A stretch of DNA of 52,535 nucleotides, from positions 1 to 52,535 of the forward strand of contig JAJDAK010000065.1 of the NCBI GenBank assembly GCA_029261895.1, read 5' to 3'. The stretch comes from Deltaproteobacteria bacterium. Lineage in GTDB: Bacteria; Myxococcota_A; UBA9160; SZUA-336. A model generated the notes under the pieces. That model worked only from the letters and a program-made list of their open reading frames with translations, was not told the origin of the DNA and searched no databases. The position numbers and the translations under genes are program-made. Of this stretch, positions 30,954 to 40,618 are shown piece after piece; the first letter of the stretch is position 1; every line of letters starts with the position of its first letter.

Positions 30954-31835
30954 ATGGATTACCGTAATCGGGTGGTGATCATCACCGGCGCATCCTCTGG
31001 CATCGGCGAACACCTGGCTGTTGAGTTTGCGAGCCGAGGCGCCAGCATAGTGATCTGTGCGCGTCGGGCCGAGCGCCTGCACGCGGTTTCGAATCGTTGC
31101 TCGAAACATGGGCACCCGGTTGAAGCGATTGTCGGAGATTTGGCGACGCCTGGATTTGCAGCGGAGCTTGTCGATCGTGCGGTGTCACGCTTTGGTCGTC
31201 TCGACATTGTCGTCAACAACGCAGGGGTCTCTAAGCATAAATACTTTTACGACGTCACGGCAGACGATATTTCTTCGACGATGGACATCAACTTTCGCGC
31301 TCCCGCGTTTCTAACGCTGGCCGCAGTCCCCGTGTTTTTGCGCCAGGGCGGGGGGAGCATCGTCAATATCTCCTCCGTAGCCGGGCGTCTGGCGCCACCT
31401 CATGAAGCCGTCTATGCGGCGTCGAAGTTTGCGCTCACCGGGTTCTCAGAAGGGCTCGCAGTCGACCTCGCTGGCTCGGGTATTCACACGGGAGTCATTC
31501 ATGTAGGACCCATCGATACGGAGATCTGGGAGAAGGCGGAGATCCCTGAATCGTTCAATGGGAAAAAATATCCACCAAGCTCAGTCTCGGATGCGGTCTT
31601 TCGTTGTATAGAACGGAAACGCCATTCAATTACAGTACCTTGGCACTTTTCATTAATCTTCTTTTTGAAGTCTTTGTTGCCTGGGTTGTTTCGCTGGGGT
31701 ACCGTGCGTTTTGATCCCGTGGCTGCCGAAGTGATCGAGCGCGCGCGTCAGGCTGCGATCAGCGGCGCCAAAACCCCGGGGTCAGAATCACCAGCACCGT
31801 GTAAATCTCAAGACGCCCCAGAATCATCAGCGTAA
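30954..31835 (+). CDS. Short-chain dehydrogenase/reductase
   Basis: A 293-residue SDR with the nucleotide-binding motif TGASSGIGEHLAVEF, the DIVVNNAGVSKH segment, Ser in NISSVAGRLAPPH and the catalytic YAASK. It is longer than classic SDRs: a hydrophobic C-terminal segment (SLIFFLKSLLPGLFRWG) suggests membrane association, as in steroid or fatty-acyl reductases. The start has AAGGAG eight bases upstream. The C-terminal 25 codons overlap the convergent trkH by 77 bases and read as low-complexity serine/proline-rich sequence. Substrate unknown. Confidence 0.9.
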   Translation: MDYRNRVVIITGASSGIGEHLAVEFASRGASIVICARRAERLHAVSNRCSKHGHPVEAIVGDLATPGFAAELVDRAVSRFGRLDIVVNNAGVSKHKYFYDVTADDISSTMDINFRAPAFLTLAAVPVFLRQGGGSIVNISSVAGRLAPPHEAVYAASKFALTGFSEGLAVDLAGSGIHTGVIHVGPIDTEIWEKAEIPESFNGKKYPPSSVSDAVFRCIERKRHSITVPWHFSLIFFLKSLLPGLFRWGTVRFDPVAAEVIERARQAAISGAKTPGSESPAPCKSQDAPESSA

Positions 31836-33210
31836 TGGTGACCAGTTTCGCGAGTGGTGCGAAATCGAACCAAGTATGAGTGGGGCCGACACCGCCAAGA
31901 CCAGGGCCGATGTTGCCGAGTGATACTGCGGCCGCGTTTAGGCTGGTGAACGGATCGACACCGGTAGCGGTGATGAGTACGGCACCGACAAGAAGCAACA
32001 TAATCCAAAGTCCGATGAAGCCCGCAACGCCTTGTAACATTGCGTCTTCCAATACGCGATTTCCAAGCTTTACGGATGAGAAGCCATGCGGGTGAACGAG
32101 CCGGAAGAACTGCGCGACCGCGAAGCGCATCATCATCAAAACGCGAATGACCTTCACGCCGCCGCCGGTCGAACCCGCCATGCCGCCGACAAAGAACAGG
32201 CTGAAAATCAACATCTGTGAGACCGGGGACCAGGTGGTGAAGTCTTGGGTGGCGAATCCGGTTGACGTAAGGATGGAGGCGACCTGGAAACTCGCGTGCT
32301 CGAGTACTTTCGCGGCGGTTGGGTAGATCTCCGGAGCGGTGCTGCGAAGGTTAAACGCAATTAACAGCGTCATGACTAAGAAGATCCCGAGGTACGCGCG
32401 GAGCTCGGGTTGTTCGGCCCAGGTGATGCCTTGAGTGAGTACGCGGTGCAGGATTGCAAAGCTGGTGCCGCCGATCAGCATGAAAAGCGTTGCGACGGTG
32501 TTGATGTAACCGGAATCCCAGTGGTTGAACCCGGCGTCGTGGGTCGACATGCCTCCTGTCGAGATCGTGGTCATCGCATGACAGACCGCATCAAAGCTCG
32601 TCATGCCGCCAAGGAAATACATGCCTCCAAGAACCACGGTCACGCCGAGGTAGAGTACCCAGAGCAGCTTTGCGGTTTCGCCGATTCTCGGCGTCATTTT
32701 GTCTTTCGATAGGCCGGGTGTTTCCGCGCGGTAGAGCGACATGCCGCCGACCCCGAGAAGTGGAAGTACCGCGACACCCAAGAGCACCATTCCCATTCCG
32801 CCCAGCCACTGGGTGAGACTGCGCCACAGCAGCACCGAATGGGGAAGTTGGTCCAAGCCTGAAAGTACGGTTGCGCCCGTAGTCGTAAACCCTGAAGCCG
32901 ACTCAAAGAATGCGTTTACCATGGAAAGTTTAAGACTTGGGTGAAGGTAGAAGGGGGCCGCACCTGCCACGCACGCCGTCATCCACGCCAACGTCACGGC
33001 CAGAAATGCGGAGCGGTGGTTCAGCGCCTTTTCAGTGCGATGCAATAGCGTCAGGATCAAGCCACCGAGCAGCATGCCCCCGGAGCACGTGCATGCGAAC
33101 GCGAACCAGTCTTCGCCGCGATACAACGCGACGCCGATGGGCGGAACTTGGGCTAGCGCAACCAGCGTGATGATCACGCCCAAGAGCCATCCGATGGTAC
33201 GTGGGTCCAT
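31759..33210 (-). CDS. trkH: TrkH-family potassium uptake protein
   Basis: A 483-residue membrane protein of the TrkH/KtrB family. The four pore regions are recognisable from glycine-rich selectivity segments: ESASGFTTTGATVL, AMTTISTGGMSTHD, SILTSTGFATQDFT and AVSLGNIGPGLGG. Many hydrophobic segments occur between them. It mediates potassium uptake, normally with a regulatory TrkA subunit; none is seen in the window. The gene overlaps the end of the convergent SDR by 77 bases, while its own C terminus (LEIYTVLVILTPGFWRR) matches the family end. Confidence 0.93.
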   Translation of the reverse strand: MDPRTIGWLLGVIITLVALAQVPPIGVALYRGEDWFAFACTCSGGMLLGGLILTLLHRTEKALNHRSAFLAVTLAWMTACVAGAAPFYLHPSLKLSMVNAFFESASGFTTTGATVLSGLDQLPHSVLLWRSLTQWLGGMGMVLLGVAVLPLLGVGGMSLYRAETPGLSKDKMTPRIGETAKLLWVLYLGVTVVLGGMYFLGGMTSFDAVCHAMTTISTGGMSTHDAGFNHWDSGYINTVATLFMLIGGTSFAILHRVLTQGITWAEQPELRAYLGIFLVMTLLIAFNLRSTAPEIYPTAAKVLEHASFQVASILTSTGFATQDFTTWSPVSQMLIFSLFFVGGMAGSTGGGVKVIRVLMMMRFAVAQFFRLVHPHGFSSVKLGNRVLEDAMLQGVAGFIGLWIMLLLVGAVLITATGVDPFTSLNAAAVSLGNIGPGLGGVGPTHTWFDFAPLAKLVTITLMILGRLEIYTVLVILTPGFWRR

Positions 33211-33238
33211 GGCGAAAGCGTAGCCTTTCGGTGACGCC

Positions 33239-35485
33239 TCAGCTCACGGGGTCGAGTGTGACGACGATCGATTTATAGGTCGGGGTGTGGCTTTTTTCCG
33301 CCGTGCTGCCGAGTGGCACCAACCCGTTGGCTTCCGGAAAATACGCTGCGGTACAGCGCGAGGGCAGTGCATACGGAAAGATACGAAAGCCACTCAAGCT
33401 GCGCGTTTCGCCGCGGAAGTGGCTGGTAATGCAAAGCGCTTGTCCTTCGTGAAAGCCCCGCTCGGCGATATCACGCTCATTCATAAAGATGACGTGTCGA
33501 TCGCCGTGCACCCCGCGGTAGCGATCATCGAGTCCGTAGATGGTGGTGTTGAACTGGTTGTGACTGCGGATGGTCATCAAAAGGTATTGATCCGCTTCGA
33601 TTTCGAGCCTATGCAACGGGTGTTTGGTGAAGGCCGCTTTGCCAGAGGCTGTTTCAAAAGCGCGCGTGCGGGCGCCACTTGGAAGTACGAAGCCGACGCT
33701 CTGACTGACGCGAGCATTGAAGTCGTCAAAGCCTGGAACCACATCCGCGATGCGCTCACGAATCACGTCGTAGTTGCAGCGCATCGCATCCCAGTCGGTA
33801 TTCGAAGCATCGCCAAAGACCGCGCGCGCGATACCCGCGACAATCGCGGGTTCGCTGCGCACCTCGTCGGATACCGGATCCAGATGCCCCTGCGATCGGT
33901 GCACGACGCTCATGGAGTTTTCGACCGTAACGAATTGAGGCTGATCGTTTTGTAGATCGCGCTCGGTTCGACCCAGGCAGGGCAGAATCAACGCCTCACG
34001 GCCAGTCACCAAATGGGAGCGGTTGAGTTTGGTGGAAACCTGTACGGTGAGCTTGCACTGCCGGAGTGCTTCCTCGGTATATGCAGTATCGGGCGTCGCC
34101 GCGACGAAGTTCCCCCCCAGGGCAATGAAAACCTTTACGCGTCGTTCCTGCATGGCACGTATCGCGTCAACGGTGTTCAAGCCTTCGTCTCGGGGCGGTT
34201 CGAAACCGAACACTTCACTCAGCCGATCGAGAAACGCGGGCTTGGGTTTTTGCGTGATTCCCACCGTGCGGTCGCCCTGGACGTTGCTATGTCCGCGTAC
34301 CGGACAGACACCGGCTCCTTCAATGCCGATGTTGCCGCCGAACAGAAGCAGGTTCACGATGTCTTGGATGTTCGCGACCGCGTGGCGATGTTGTGTTAGT
34401 CCCATTGCCCAACATGCGATCACGCGCTTGGCGGTGGCGTAGATTTCCGCGGCTGCCCGAATCTCTGCGCGCTCGAGTCCACTTTGCGTTTCAATCTCGG
34501 ACCAGTCCAAGCTTTGCAAATGCGCTTGAAGGTCATCGAAGTTTTCGGTGTGATGATCAATGAACACGCGATCGAGGATGATTCCTGGAGCGCGTTGCTC
34601 CATTTCCAACAACTCTTTCATGATTCCCTTGAGGGTGGCACCGTCGCCTCCAACACGAATCTGCAGAAAGAGGTCAGAGATCGGCGTACCGCGACCGAGT
34701 AAGCCCTGCAGCTCTTTCGGGTTTGCAAAACTCACCAGACCGCGTTCCCGAATCGGGTTGATGCTGATGATCTTGCAGCCGCGGCGCTTCGCTGCCTGGA
34801 GTGTCGTGAGCATCCGCGGGTGATTGCTGCCGGGGTTTTGACCCAGGATCAAGATCGCGTCGGCATGCTCAAAGTCGGCCAGACTCACCGTGCCTTTTCC
34901 GGTTCCGATGACTTCGGTCAGCGCGGTTCCGCTGGATTCGTGACACATGTGCGAACAGTCGGGCAGGTTGTTGGTGCCGAATTCACGCGCGAAGAGCTGG
35001 TATAGAAACGCAGCTTCGTTGCTGGTGCGTCCGGAGGTATAGAAAACGGCTTCGTGCGGGGACTCGAGTTCACAGAGCGCGACGGCTAAACGTTCGAGCG
35101 CGTCTTCCCAAGAAATACGTTCGTAGTAGTCAGAACCTGCAGGTTTGCAGAGAGGCTCTGTGAGTCGGCCTTGTTGTTCGAGCCAATGGTCGGACTGTTG
35201 ATAGAGTTTCGATACCGGCCAGCTCGCGAAGAATTCAGCGCCGATGCGTTTGCGGGTGGCTTCATGCGCGACATGTTTTGCACCGTTCTCACAGAATTCC
35301 GCAAGCGAGCGCTTCTCGGGGTCTGGCCAGGCGCAACCGGGGCAATCAAAGCCGCTATCCTGGTTGACGTGACGCAGGTTCTGCACGCCTCGAGCGATGC
35401 CGGTCTCTTGCAGCGTATGGCGCATGGTTTGAACCAGTGCACCAAAACCCGCAACGGGCTTCGATTCTGACTTGGGTCGTCCCAT
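33239..35485 (-). CDS. YdeP/FdhF-like molybdopterin oxidoreductase
   Basis: A 748-residue molybdopterin-dependent enzyme of the YdeP (formate dehydrogenase-like alpha) group. The N terminus has DSGFDCPGCAWPDPEKRSLA, its iron-sulphur or cofactor-binding signature, and ESSGTALTEVIGTGKGTVSL and ILGQNPGSNHPRMLTTLQAA are typical cofactor contacts. The C-terminal domain includes SHNQFNTTIYGLDDRYRGVH. These enzymes are linked to acid resistance or unknown oxidoreductions; the electron partner is not encoded here. No twin-arginine signal, so cytoplasmic. It lies 28 bases after trkH's start on the same strand. Confidence 0.88.
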   Translation of the reverse strand: MGRPKSESKPVAGFGALVQTMRHTLQETGIARGVQNLRHVNQDSGFDCPGCAWPDPEKRSLAEFCENGAKHVAHEATRKRIGAEFFASWPVSKLYQQSDHWLEQQGRLTEPLCKPAGSDYYERISWEDALERLAVALCELESPHEAVFYTSGRTSNEAAFLYQLFAREFGTNNLPDCSHMCHESSGTALTEVIGTGKGTVSLADFEHADAILILGQNPGSNHPRMLTTLQAAKRRGCKIISINPIRERGLVSFANPKELQGLLGRGTPISDLFLQIRVGGDGATLKGIMKELLEMEQRAPGIILDRVFIDHHTENFDDLQAHLQSLDWSEIETQSGLERAEIRAAAEIYATAKRVIACWAMGLTQHRHAVANIQDIVNLLLFGGNIGIEGAGVCPVRGHSNVQGDRTVGITQKPKPAFLDRLSEVFGFEPPRDEGLNTVDAIRAMQERRVKVFIALGGNFVAATPDTAYTEEALRQCKLTVQVSTKLNRSHLVTGREALILPCLGRTERDLQNDQPQFVTVENSMSVVHRSQGHLDPVSDEVRSEPAIVAGIARAVFGDASNTDWDAMRCNYDVIRERIADVVPGFDDFNARVSQSVGFVLPSGARTRAFETASGKAAFTKHPLHRLEIEADQYLLMTIRSHNQFNTTIYGLDDRYRGVHGDRHVIFMNERDIAERGFHEGQALCITSHFRGETRSLSGFRIFPYALPSRCTAAYFPEANGLVPLGSTAEKSHTPTYKSIVVTLDPVS

Positions 35486-35513
35486 TTTGAATCAGTGTAG
35501 AGGGATGGCGCGC

Positions 35514-36926
35514 TTAGGCAACCGATGCAGCTTCGTCGAAGTCCTCAGCCAATACACGTCGTGGCATGATGACCGACGCGAGTGTTCCACCTTCGGGTCG
35601 GTGATTGAAGCGCAACGTTCCCTCGTGGCCGCGGATGATGCCGTGGGCGATCGACAATCCCAGTCCGGTTCCGCGCGGCTTGGTGGTGAAAAAAGCTTCC
35701 ATGATCTTTGAGTCGTACTCGGCAGGAATTCCCGCTCCTGTATCTGAAACGCGAAATTCGATGGCGTCTGTCCCGTCGATCAGGTTTGCTTCGAGGCCGA
35801 GTGTGCCTCCATCGGGCATCGCTTCCACCGCGTTTTCTGCAAGGCTCTGCAACGCAGTATGGAGCAGCACGGGGTCGGCAAATAGCTTGCTTCCGCGCGT
35901 TCGAACCGTCACGTGAATCTCGACACCTTGTTGCTTGCAACGATCTTCAAATTGCAGCTTCAATTCGTCTAGCACCTTTGCCGCACCCACGTGCTCCGGA
36001 TGCATCGTGCCGCGCCTCGAGAGTTGAAGCAGGCCCTCAACAACAGCCGAGATACGCCGAGCGATCTGCACCATTCGGCTCACCTCGGGTTGCTCGATCT
36101 CAGAGGTCTCTAAGTAGTTGCTTCCCGTGCCAATCAAAGCGGCCAACGGGTTGTTGATGGCGTGCGCGACACCGCCGGCGATCTCGCCGGCTGCTGCCAG
36201 ACGCTCCGCTTCCATGAGCCGCGTCTGCACCGTACGGAGTTCCTCGTTGGCCAGCCTCAGATCCCGGGTTCGATCTTCGACCGTACGCTCGAGCGATTCG
36301 GAGTACTCGCGCTCGGTTTGCAGCATATGACGTCGCGCGAGATCGGCGTAGATGACCGCGGCGTATAGGGCTCCCGCTAACATTGAGACGCCCCAGAGGA
36401 AGAACGCCGGAAATTCCCAGGTGCCACTCAGCTGGACGCTCTTGAACGCGGGTTCATCGTTGAGCACGCCACCAATGGTCAATAGGAACGCGGTACCCCA
36501 AGTCACTACGCTAGCAACCGTTGCCACGATACCCGCGCGTCGACCATTCACGATCACGGCCATCATGATTGCGAGCCAGTAGATTATGACCAACGGGCTT
36601 ATGAGCTGGCCCATCACCGCCAGCGATGCGGTAATGCAGAAGGCGTCGCTTACGTAGAAAAGGTAGTGGCGGGAAAAGGGTTGAGGGTTGCGCCAATAGA
36701 ACATGGCGATGCCCACGACAAGCGTTACGTACGCTGCCCAAGCCATGATGAATGCTTTGATGGCTTCGATCGAGCCGACGAGCCATCCGATGTAAATCAG
36801 GCCCGTCATACCCGCAAGCGCGGCAACCAGACGGACCTGCAGATCGATCCGTGTTAGCCGTGCGCTGTCGCTGAGTTGCAGCTTGGCGGCGTTCTCCGTG
36901 GGTTCATGAGAAGACTCGCGTAACAT
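35514..36926 (-). CDS. Membrane sensor histidine kinase
   Basis: A 470-residue kinase. Residues about 25-205 contain six hydrophobic helices, forming an integral membrane sensor. A coiled coil (SESLERTVEDRTRDLRLANE) leads into the phosphoacceptor segment AGEIAGGVAHAINNPLAALI, whose His is the autophosphorylation site. The ATPase domain shows NAVEAMPDGG, the G1 box DTGAGIPAEYDSK and G2 GTGLGLSIAHGIIRGHEG. The NtrB-like arrangement suggests a sigma54-type partner, but no response regulator is adjacent. Signal unknown. Confidence 0.9.
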   Translation of the reverse strand: MLRESSHEPTENAAKLQLSDSARLTRIDLQVRLVAALAGMTGLIYIGWLVGSIEAIKAFIMAWAAYVTLVVGIAMFYWRNPQPFSRHYLFYVSDAFCITASLAVMGQLISPLVIIYWLAIMMAVIVNGRRAGIVATVASVVTWGTAFLLTIGGVLNDEPAFKSVQLSGTWEFPAFFLWGVSMLAGALYAAVIYADLARRHMLQTEREYSESLERTVEDRTRDLRLANEELRTVQTRLMEAERLAAAGEIAGGVAHAINNPLAALIGTGSNYLETSEIEQPEVSRMVQIARRISAVVEGLLQLSRRGTMHPEHVGAAKVLDELKLQFEDRCKQQGVEIHVTVRTRGSKLFADPVLLHTALQSLAENAVEAMPDGGTLGLEANLIDGTDAIEFRVSDTGAGIPAEYDSKIMEAFFTTKPRGTGLGLSIAHGIIRGHEGTLRFNHRPEGGTLASVIMPRRVLAEDFDEAASVA

Positions 36927-37088
36927 CCAAAGAGGGTACCAGTTCGCTTTGGTGGCTGGCGAGAGGATTTGCGAAACTCAGCCTGCAACCGCTTATTCTT
37001 CCAGTGATTCTTTAGGTTTAGCCGGATTTCCGCGTAGAAATGTAACTCGGGCTAGCGTTTCTAGAGTTCAAAACGCAACCTCCCGAAC

Positions 37089-38876
37089 GTGTTAAGGCGT
37101 GCGTTGGATCGGCTTCGTGAGAGCAACACCCGTTGGATCGGCTTTGGGATCCTGGTGGGAGTTGTCTCGGGTCTGGTGGCGGTCGTGTTTTCGGTCGGCT
37201 TGGAGTACGCAAGCCATCTCACGTTTGATACCTGGGCGCGGATGCCACAGCCACTTCCACCGGGTGAGCAGTTCCTCGGGTTGGGAGATGTGTCCGGCGA
37301 GCCGCGTCGCTGGGTATTCTTCTTTCTGCCTGCGCTGGGCGGCCTGCTGTCTGGGCTTCTGGTCTATTGGTTTGCGCCGGAAGCCGAAGGTCACGGCACG
37401 GACGAGATGATCCGTGCGTTTCATCGCAACCGCGGCCTGATTCGCGCGCGCGTTCCACTGGTCAAGGGGCTGGCGACGGTGATTACGCTCGCGACCGGCG
37501 GAAGTGCGGGCAAGGAAGGTCCAATTGCACAGATCGGTGCCGGTGTTGGTTCGTTTCTCAGCACGCGTCTGGGCTTGAGCACCCGCGATCGGCGGATTCT
37601 GCTGCTCGCGGGTGCCGCCGGTGGACTCGGTGCGATCTTTCGCGCTCCCCTGGGCAGCGCGATCACGGCGATTGAGGTGCTGTACCGTGAAGACTTTGAA
37701 TCGGATGCGTTGATTCCCTGCGTGATTTCTTCCGTTACCGCATACGTTGTGTTCGTGACGCTGCTCGGAGCAGAGCGCATCTTTGCGGTTCCCGAAATGG
37801 CGCTGCCGACGTTCCGTGAAGTGCCCGGTTATATGGTGCTGGCATTAATCACCATTCCGATCGGCCTGCTCTACATCCGCACGTTCTATGGCTTGCGGGA
37901 TCGTGTTTTTCGACAGATGCGCGTGCCGAAGCCGCTCCTTCCACTGATCGGTGGGCTTGGTGTGGGCGCGATCGGCTACGGATTTCCGCAGGTCTATGCG
38001 TCGGGCTGGGGCTTCATTCAACAGGCACTTCATGGTGAGCTGGCTTGGCAACTGATGGGATGGATTCTCTGCGCCAAAATTCTCGCGACGAGTCTGACGA
38101 TTGGTTCAGGGGGGAGCGGCGGAATTTTTGGACCCACGCTTTTCATCGGTGGAATGTTGGGCGGTGTAATCGGCTACGGCGGGCAGATCCTCGCGCCTGA
38201 ATTCTTTCCGAACCCGAGCGCCTACGTGTTGGTTGGAATGGCGAGTTTCTTTGCCGGGGTCGCGAGTGCACCGATCGGTGCGATGCTGATGGTCACGGAG
38301 ATGACCGGCGGCTACAGCTTATTGCCTCCGCTGATGCTTGTGTCCGTGGTCTCGATCTTGCTCATGCGGCGCGTCACGATCTATGAGAACCAGGTCAAGG
38401 ATCGCTTCGAGTCGCCAGCGCATATCGGTGACCTTACGATCAATGTTCTCGAAGAAATGAAAGTATCCGACGTCTTTCATGAGGATTCAAACGTCCCGAC
38501 AGTGACGCCAGCGACGGGTTTCGAGGCGCTGCGTCAGCTCTTGCTTCATAGTCGTGAAGCCACGGTCCCGGTCGTAAACTCGGAAGGGCGCTTGACCGGC
38601 GTTGTGACGGTGGAACAGCTCCGACCGGTGATGGATGACCATCAACTCGAAAGTTTCGTGGTTGCGAATGATATCGCCGCGGAGGCGGTTTTCGTGCATC
38701 CGGATGATGACCTATATCGTGCGCATGAACTCTTCCGACAATCGGGATGTCCACAACTTCCGGTGCTCGAAGTCACACATGACGACACCCCGCCGTCCGT
38801 GATTGGCATGTTGGACTATCGCGATATGATGCGAGCGTACGGCCGTGAACTTTCGAAACGCCGGGAGAGCGAATAG
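37089..38876 (+). CDS. ClC-family chloride channel with CBS domains
   Basis: A 595-residue protein. Signatures of the ClC family include GSAGKEGPIAQIGAGVGS (with Glu143 at the gating-glutamate position of GKEGP) and GSGGSGGIFGPTLFIGGM. Many hydrophobic helices span about residues 15-440. The C terminus holds two CBS domains (VPTVTPATGFEALRQLLLHS and VFVHPDDDLYRAHELFRQSG). The gating glutamate is present, so exchanger or channel behaviour cannot be decided from sequence. The start is GTG with weak ribosome-binding signals. A small metalloprotease fragment follows directly. Confidence 0.93.
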   Translation: MLRRALDRLRESNTRWIGFGILVGVVSGLVAVVFSVGLEYASHLTFDTWARMPQPLPPGEQFLGLGDVSGEPRRWVFFFLPALGGLLSGLLVYWFAPEAEGHGTDEMIRAFHRNRGLIRARVPLVKGLATVITLATGGSAGKEGPIAQIGAGVGSFLSTRLGLSTRDRRILLLAGAAGGLGAIFRAPLGSAITAIEVLYREDFESDALIPCVISSVTAYVVFVTLLGAERIFAVPEMALPTFREVPGYMVLALITIPIGLLYIRTFYGLRDRVFRQMRVPKPLLPLIGGLGVGAIGYGFPQVYASGWGFIQQALHGELAWQLMGWILCAKILATSLTIGSGGSGGIFGPTLFIGGMLGGVIGYGGQILAPEFFPNPSAYVLVGMASFFAGVASAPIGAMLMVTEMTGGYSLLPPLMLVSVVSILLMRRVTIYENQVKDRFESPAHIGDLTINVLEEMKVSDVFHEDSNVPTVTPATGFEALRQLLLHSREATVPVVNSEGRLTGVVTVEQLRPVMDDHQLESFVVANDIAAEAVFVHPDDDLYRAHELFRQSGCPQLPVLEVTHDDTPPSVIGMLDYRDMMRAYGRELSKRRESE

Positions 38877-38968
38877 ATGAACGGGCATGGCGCCTTGCTG
38901 AGTATCGCCTGCTGTACTGCCTCGCCTGTGCGACTGGCTCAACGGATTCAACGCGGCAGGATCCCGCT

Positions 38969-39190
38969 ATGCCGGAGCAGGTCGAGTTGCTGGTCATTCA
39001 TGAATTCGGCCACGTGCTGGGTTTACGACACTGTCTGGATTGCGATTCCGCGATGAACTACGCCTGGGAGACGCGAGATCGGATCTTCGTGACAGATTTG
39101 GATATCCGCACGCTACGTGCACTGATGTCCATGACGAATGGCACACGCGAAGACGGAGAACGTCTTCGTTCGCTCAAACGAACCCGTTAG
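38969..39190 (+). pseudogene. Metzincin-type zinc metalloprotease fragment
   Basis: Seventy-three residues carry HEFGHVLGLRHCLDCDSAMNY, the HExxHxxGxxH zinc site and Met-turn-like region of metzincins (M10-like), then LDIRTLRALMSM, the usual closing helix. The pro-region and N-terminal half of the catalytic domain are missing. The same frame is open upstream to at least 38879, just past the ClC stop, but has no good start or protease-like sequence. I regard it as a remnant of a truncated gene. If translated it would be a soluble fragment. Confidence 0.6.
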
Positions 39191-39598
39191 CTATTTTTTT
39201 ACGGGTTCAGTTTTCGTGGCGGAGTCCGCCAGCTGAGCTTCGAGTGCTACAAGCAACTTGCGATTGTACTCTTCGGTGTAGGTGATCGCCTGGGAGAGCA
39301 ATAACGCATGATCGCAGCCAGTGACCTTGCCGCCGGTCATTGGCACTTCCATTTTTTCGTACGCGCCGACGATCTTGAGCTGTGCTTTCGAGGCCAGGTG
39401 CAGACCCAGCGTGTGGTCGCCAATCATGAGAAACTTCGTTGCGCCCGTATCAAGCGCTTCAGCGATGCGATCTTCGTGGCTGACTGCGAGAAATTCGCGA
39501 AGCGGATCCAACTCGGGGCCACCGTCGCCCGTTGTTGCAAGAGCAGCGCTGGCGAGCAGGCTGGCGAAGCATAGGGCGAAGGTTCGTTTGATCAACAT
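39191..39598 (-). CDS. Exported protein of unknown function
   Basis: A 135-residue protein with a signal peptide (ending ALA|T, about residue 21). The mature protein has EFLAVSHEDRIAEALDTGAT, KFLMIGDHTLGLHLASKAQL and a late helix TYTEEYNRKLLVALEAQLAD. No family is recognised. The start codon lies in a 69-base gap before the frameshifted gene region. The C terminus is lysine-rich. A periplasmic location is inferred from the signal sequence. Confidence 0.6.
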   Translation of the reverse strand: MLIKRTFALCFASLLASAALATTGDGGPELDPLREFLAVSHEDRIAEALDTGATKFLMIGDHTLGLHLASKAQLKIVGAYEKMEVPMTGGKVTGCDHALLLSQAITYTEEYNRKLLVALEAQLADSATKTEPVKK

Positions 39599-39667
39599 TT
39601 ACCCAGCCTACCACAGAGCCCGCAGACGAGTCCCAATCGGCAACTCGTACGCAAGTCCGATGGAGGC

Positions 39668-40049
39668 TCAGCTTTGAGAGCGTGATTCGATTTCAAAGAA
39701 CCAGAGCATGTCGGGATCTTCAAAAGCGCCGCCATATTTTTCGGTCATCAACGGACGCAGCGCGGCCAGGGTCTCCGTGTCTTCCACTTTTGTGAGTTGA
39801 ACCGGATAACGCTTACCGTCAATCCGAAGAACCGCGCGGCCGTCGGCGATAGCTTCGTGCGGCCATTTCTTCCAGAGCGTGTACGAATGACCAATCCGCT
39901 AGCGGTTCTGCAACCATTTCCCCGGCGACCAACTCGCCGCCCGGAAACATTGCCAAGGGGCCGTCTGTGAAACGCGCTGCAAAGCCAGTGACCACCGCGG
40001 CCACGATGAGTAAAACGAAGATTCGACCGATCCAGCGAAGTATTGCCAT
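39668..40049 (-). pseudogene. Frameshifted membrane-anchored protein, decayed
   Basis: The 5' part (from ATG 40049) encodes MAILRWIGRIFVLLIVAAVV, a membrane anchor, then PGGELVAGEMVAEPLADWSF. Near 39890 the reading frame shifts by one: the other frame continues YTLWKKWPHEAIADGRAVLR and IDGKRYPVQLTKVEDTETLA to a stop at 39668. Both halves belong together: I recall intact relatives that run PGG..G....P..DWSF, then about 40 residues, then the KKWP..V..D.R..LRI.GK part. An internal out-of-frame deletion is inferred from the missing middle. The annotated short frame alone (76 residues) is a fragment. Confidence 0.65.
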
Positions 40050-40133
40050 GGTGCTCTCCCGCCGTTATTGAGCGGAGGATCCTAACATGTGGCTTGTTGA
40101 CTAGGGATCGATGGTTCCGCGCCGAGCGGAGGG

Positions 40134-40532
40134 CTACGAGTGGCCGGTTGAAACCATGATGCGCGTCAAGGCCCAACCCCAGAGCGCATTGCCGATCAAA
40201 ACCACGAGTGGCGTCAATGTGCCTAGCGCCGTGCCGAAGAGGCGTTGATTGTGCATCGGCATGAAGATCAGCAGGTCGGCTAAGGTCGGCGCTAGCGAGA
40301 GCGCGAGACCCGTGCGGACGGGTGAGAGTCCGCGGCGACGTACCAGCGGAAACCCCAACCCCCAAAGACTGCCCCAGAGCAGCCTCGGAGCCATCCAATC
40401 CCAGGTGAAGACCGGCGCCTTCACCCCCAGCATCGCGAGCAACTCGGCTTGACCGGCCATCCACAATGCGGCTGAACTCACCAATGCCGCGACGGCCCCC
40501 CCGAAATACGCAAGTCCAAGGCGACTAACCAT
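40134..40532 (-). CDS. Small integral membrane protein, unknown function
   Basis: A 132-residue protein with about four hydrophobic helices (for example AYFGGAVAALVSSAALWMAG and LGTLTPLVVLIGNALWGWAL). No catalytic residues or family recognised. It is separated from the rimO start by 86 bases, in the opposite direction. Its transcription presumably starts within that gap, which contains a 5-base stem (AGAGGGTAACCTCT) of unclear function. Confidence 0.65.
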   Translation of the reverse strand: MVSRLGLAYFGGAVAALVSSAALWMAGQAELLAMLGVKAPVFTWDWMAPRLLWGSLWGLGFPLVRRRGLSPVRTGLALSLAPTLADLLIFMPMHNQRLFGTALGTLTPLVVLIGNALWGWALTRIMVSTGHS

Positions 40533-40618
40533 TTGCGCCTCCCTATTGCAGTGGCGGATCGAGGCATCGAAAGGGAAACCTCGCCCGCTACCGCCCCAGA
40601 GGGTAACCTCTCCTTCCC

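Noticed and set aside
33287..33955. 222-codon plus-strand frame inside the molybdoenzyme gene
   Set aside because: Antisense to the YdeP-like gene, which matches its family over this part; no independent start or ribosome site.
38969..39190. Intact secreted metzincin
   Set aside because: The frame lacks the upstream half of the catalytic domain and a signal peptide; called a fragment instead.
39748..40464. 238-codon minus-strand frame over 39.7-40.5 kb
   Set aside because: It runs through the small membrane protein and frameshifted gene in the wrong frame and reads as histidine/arginine-rich noise.
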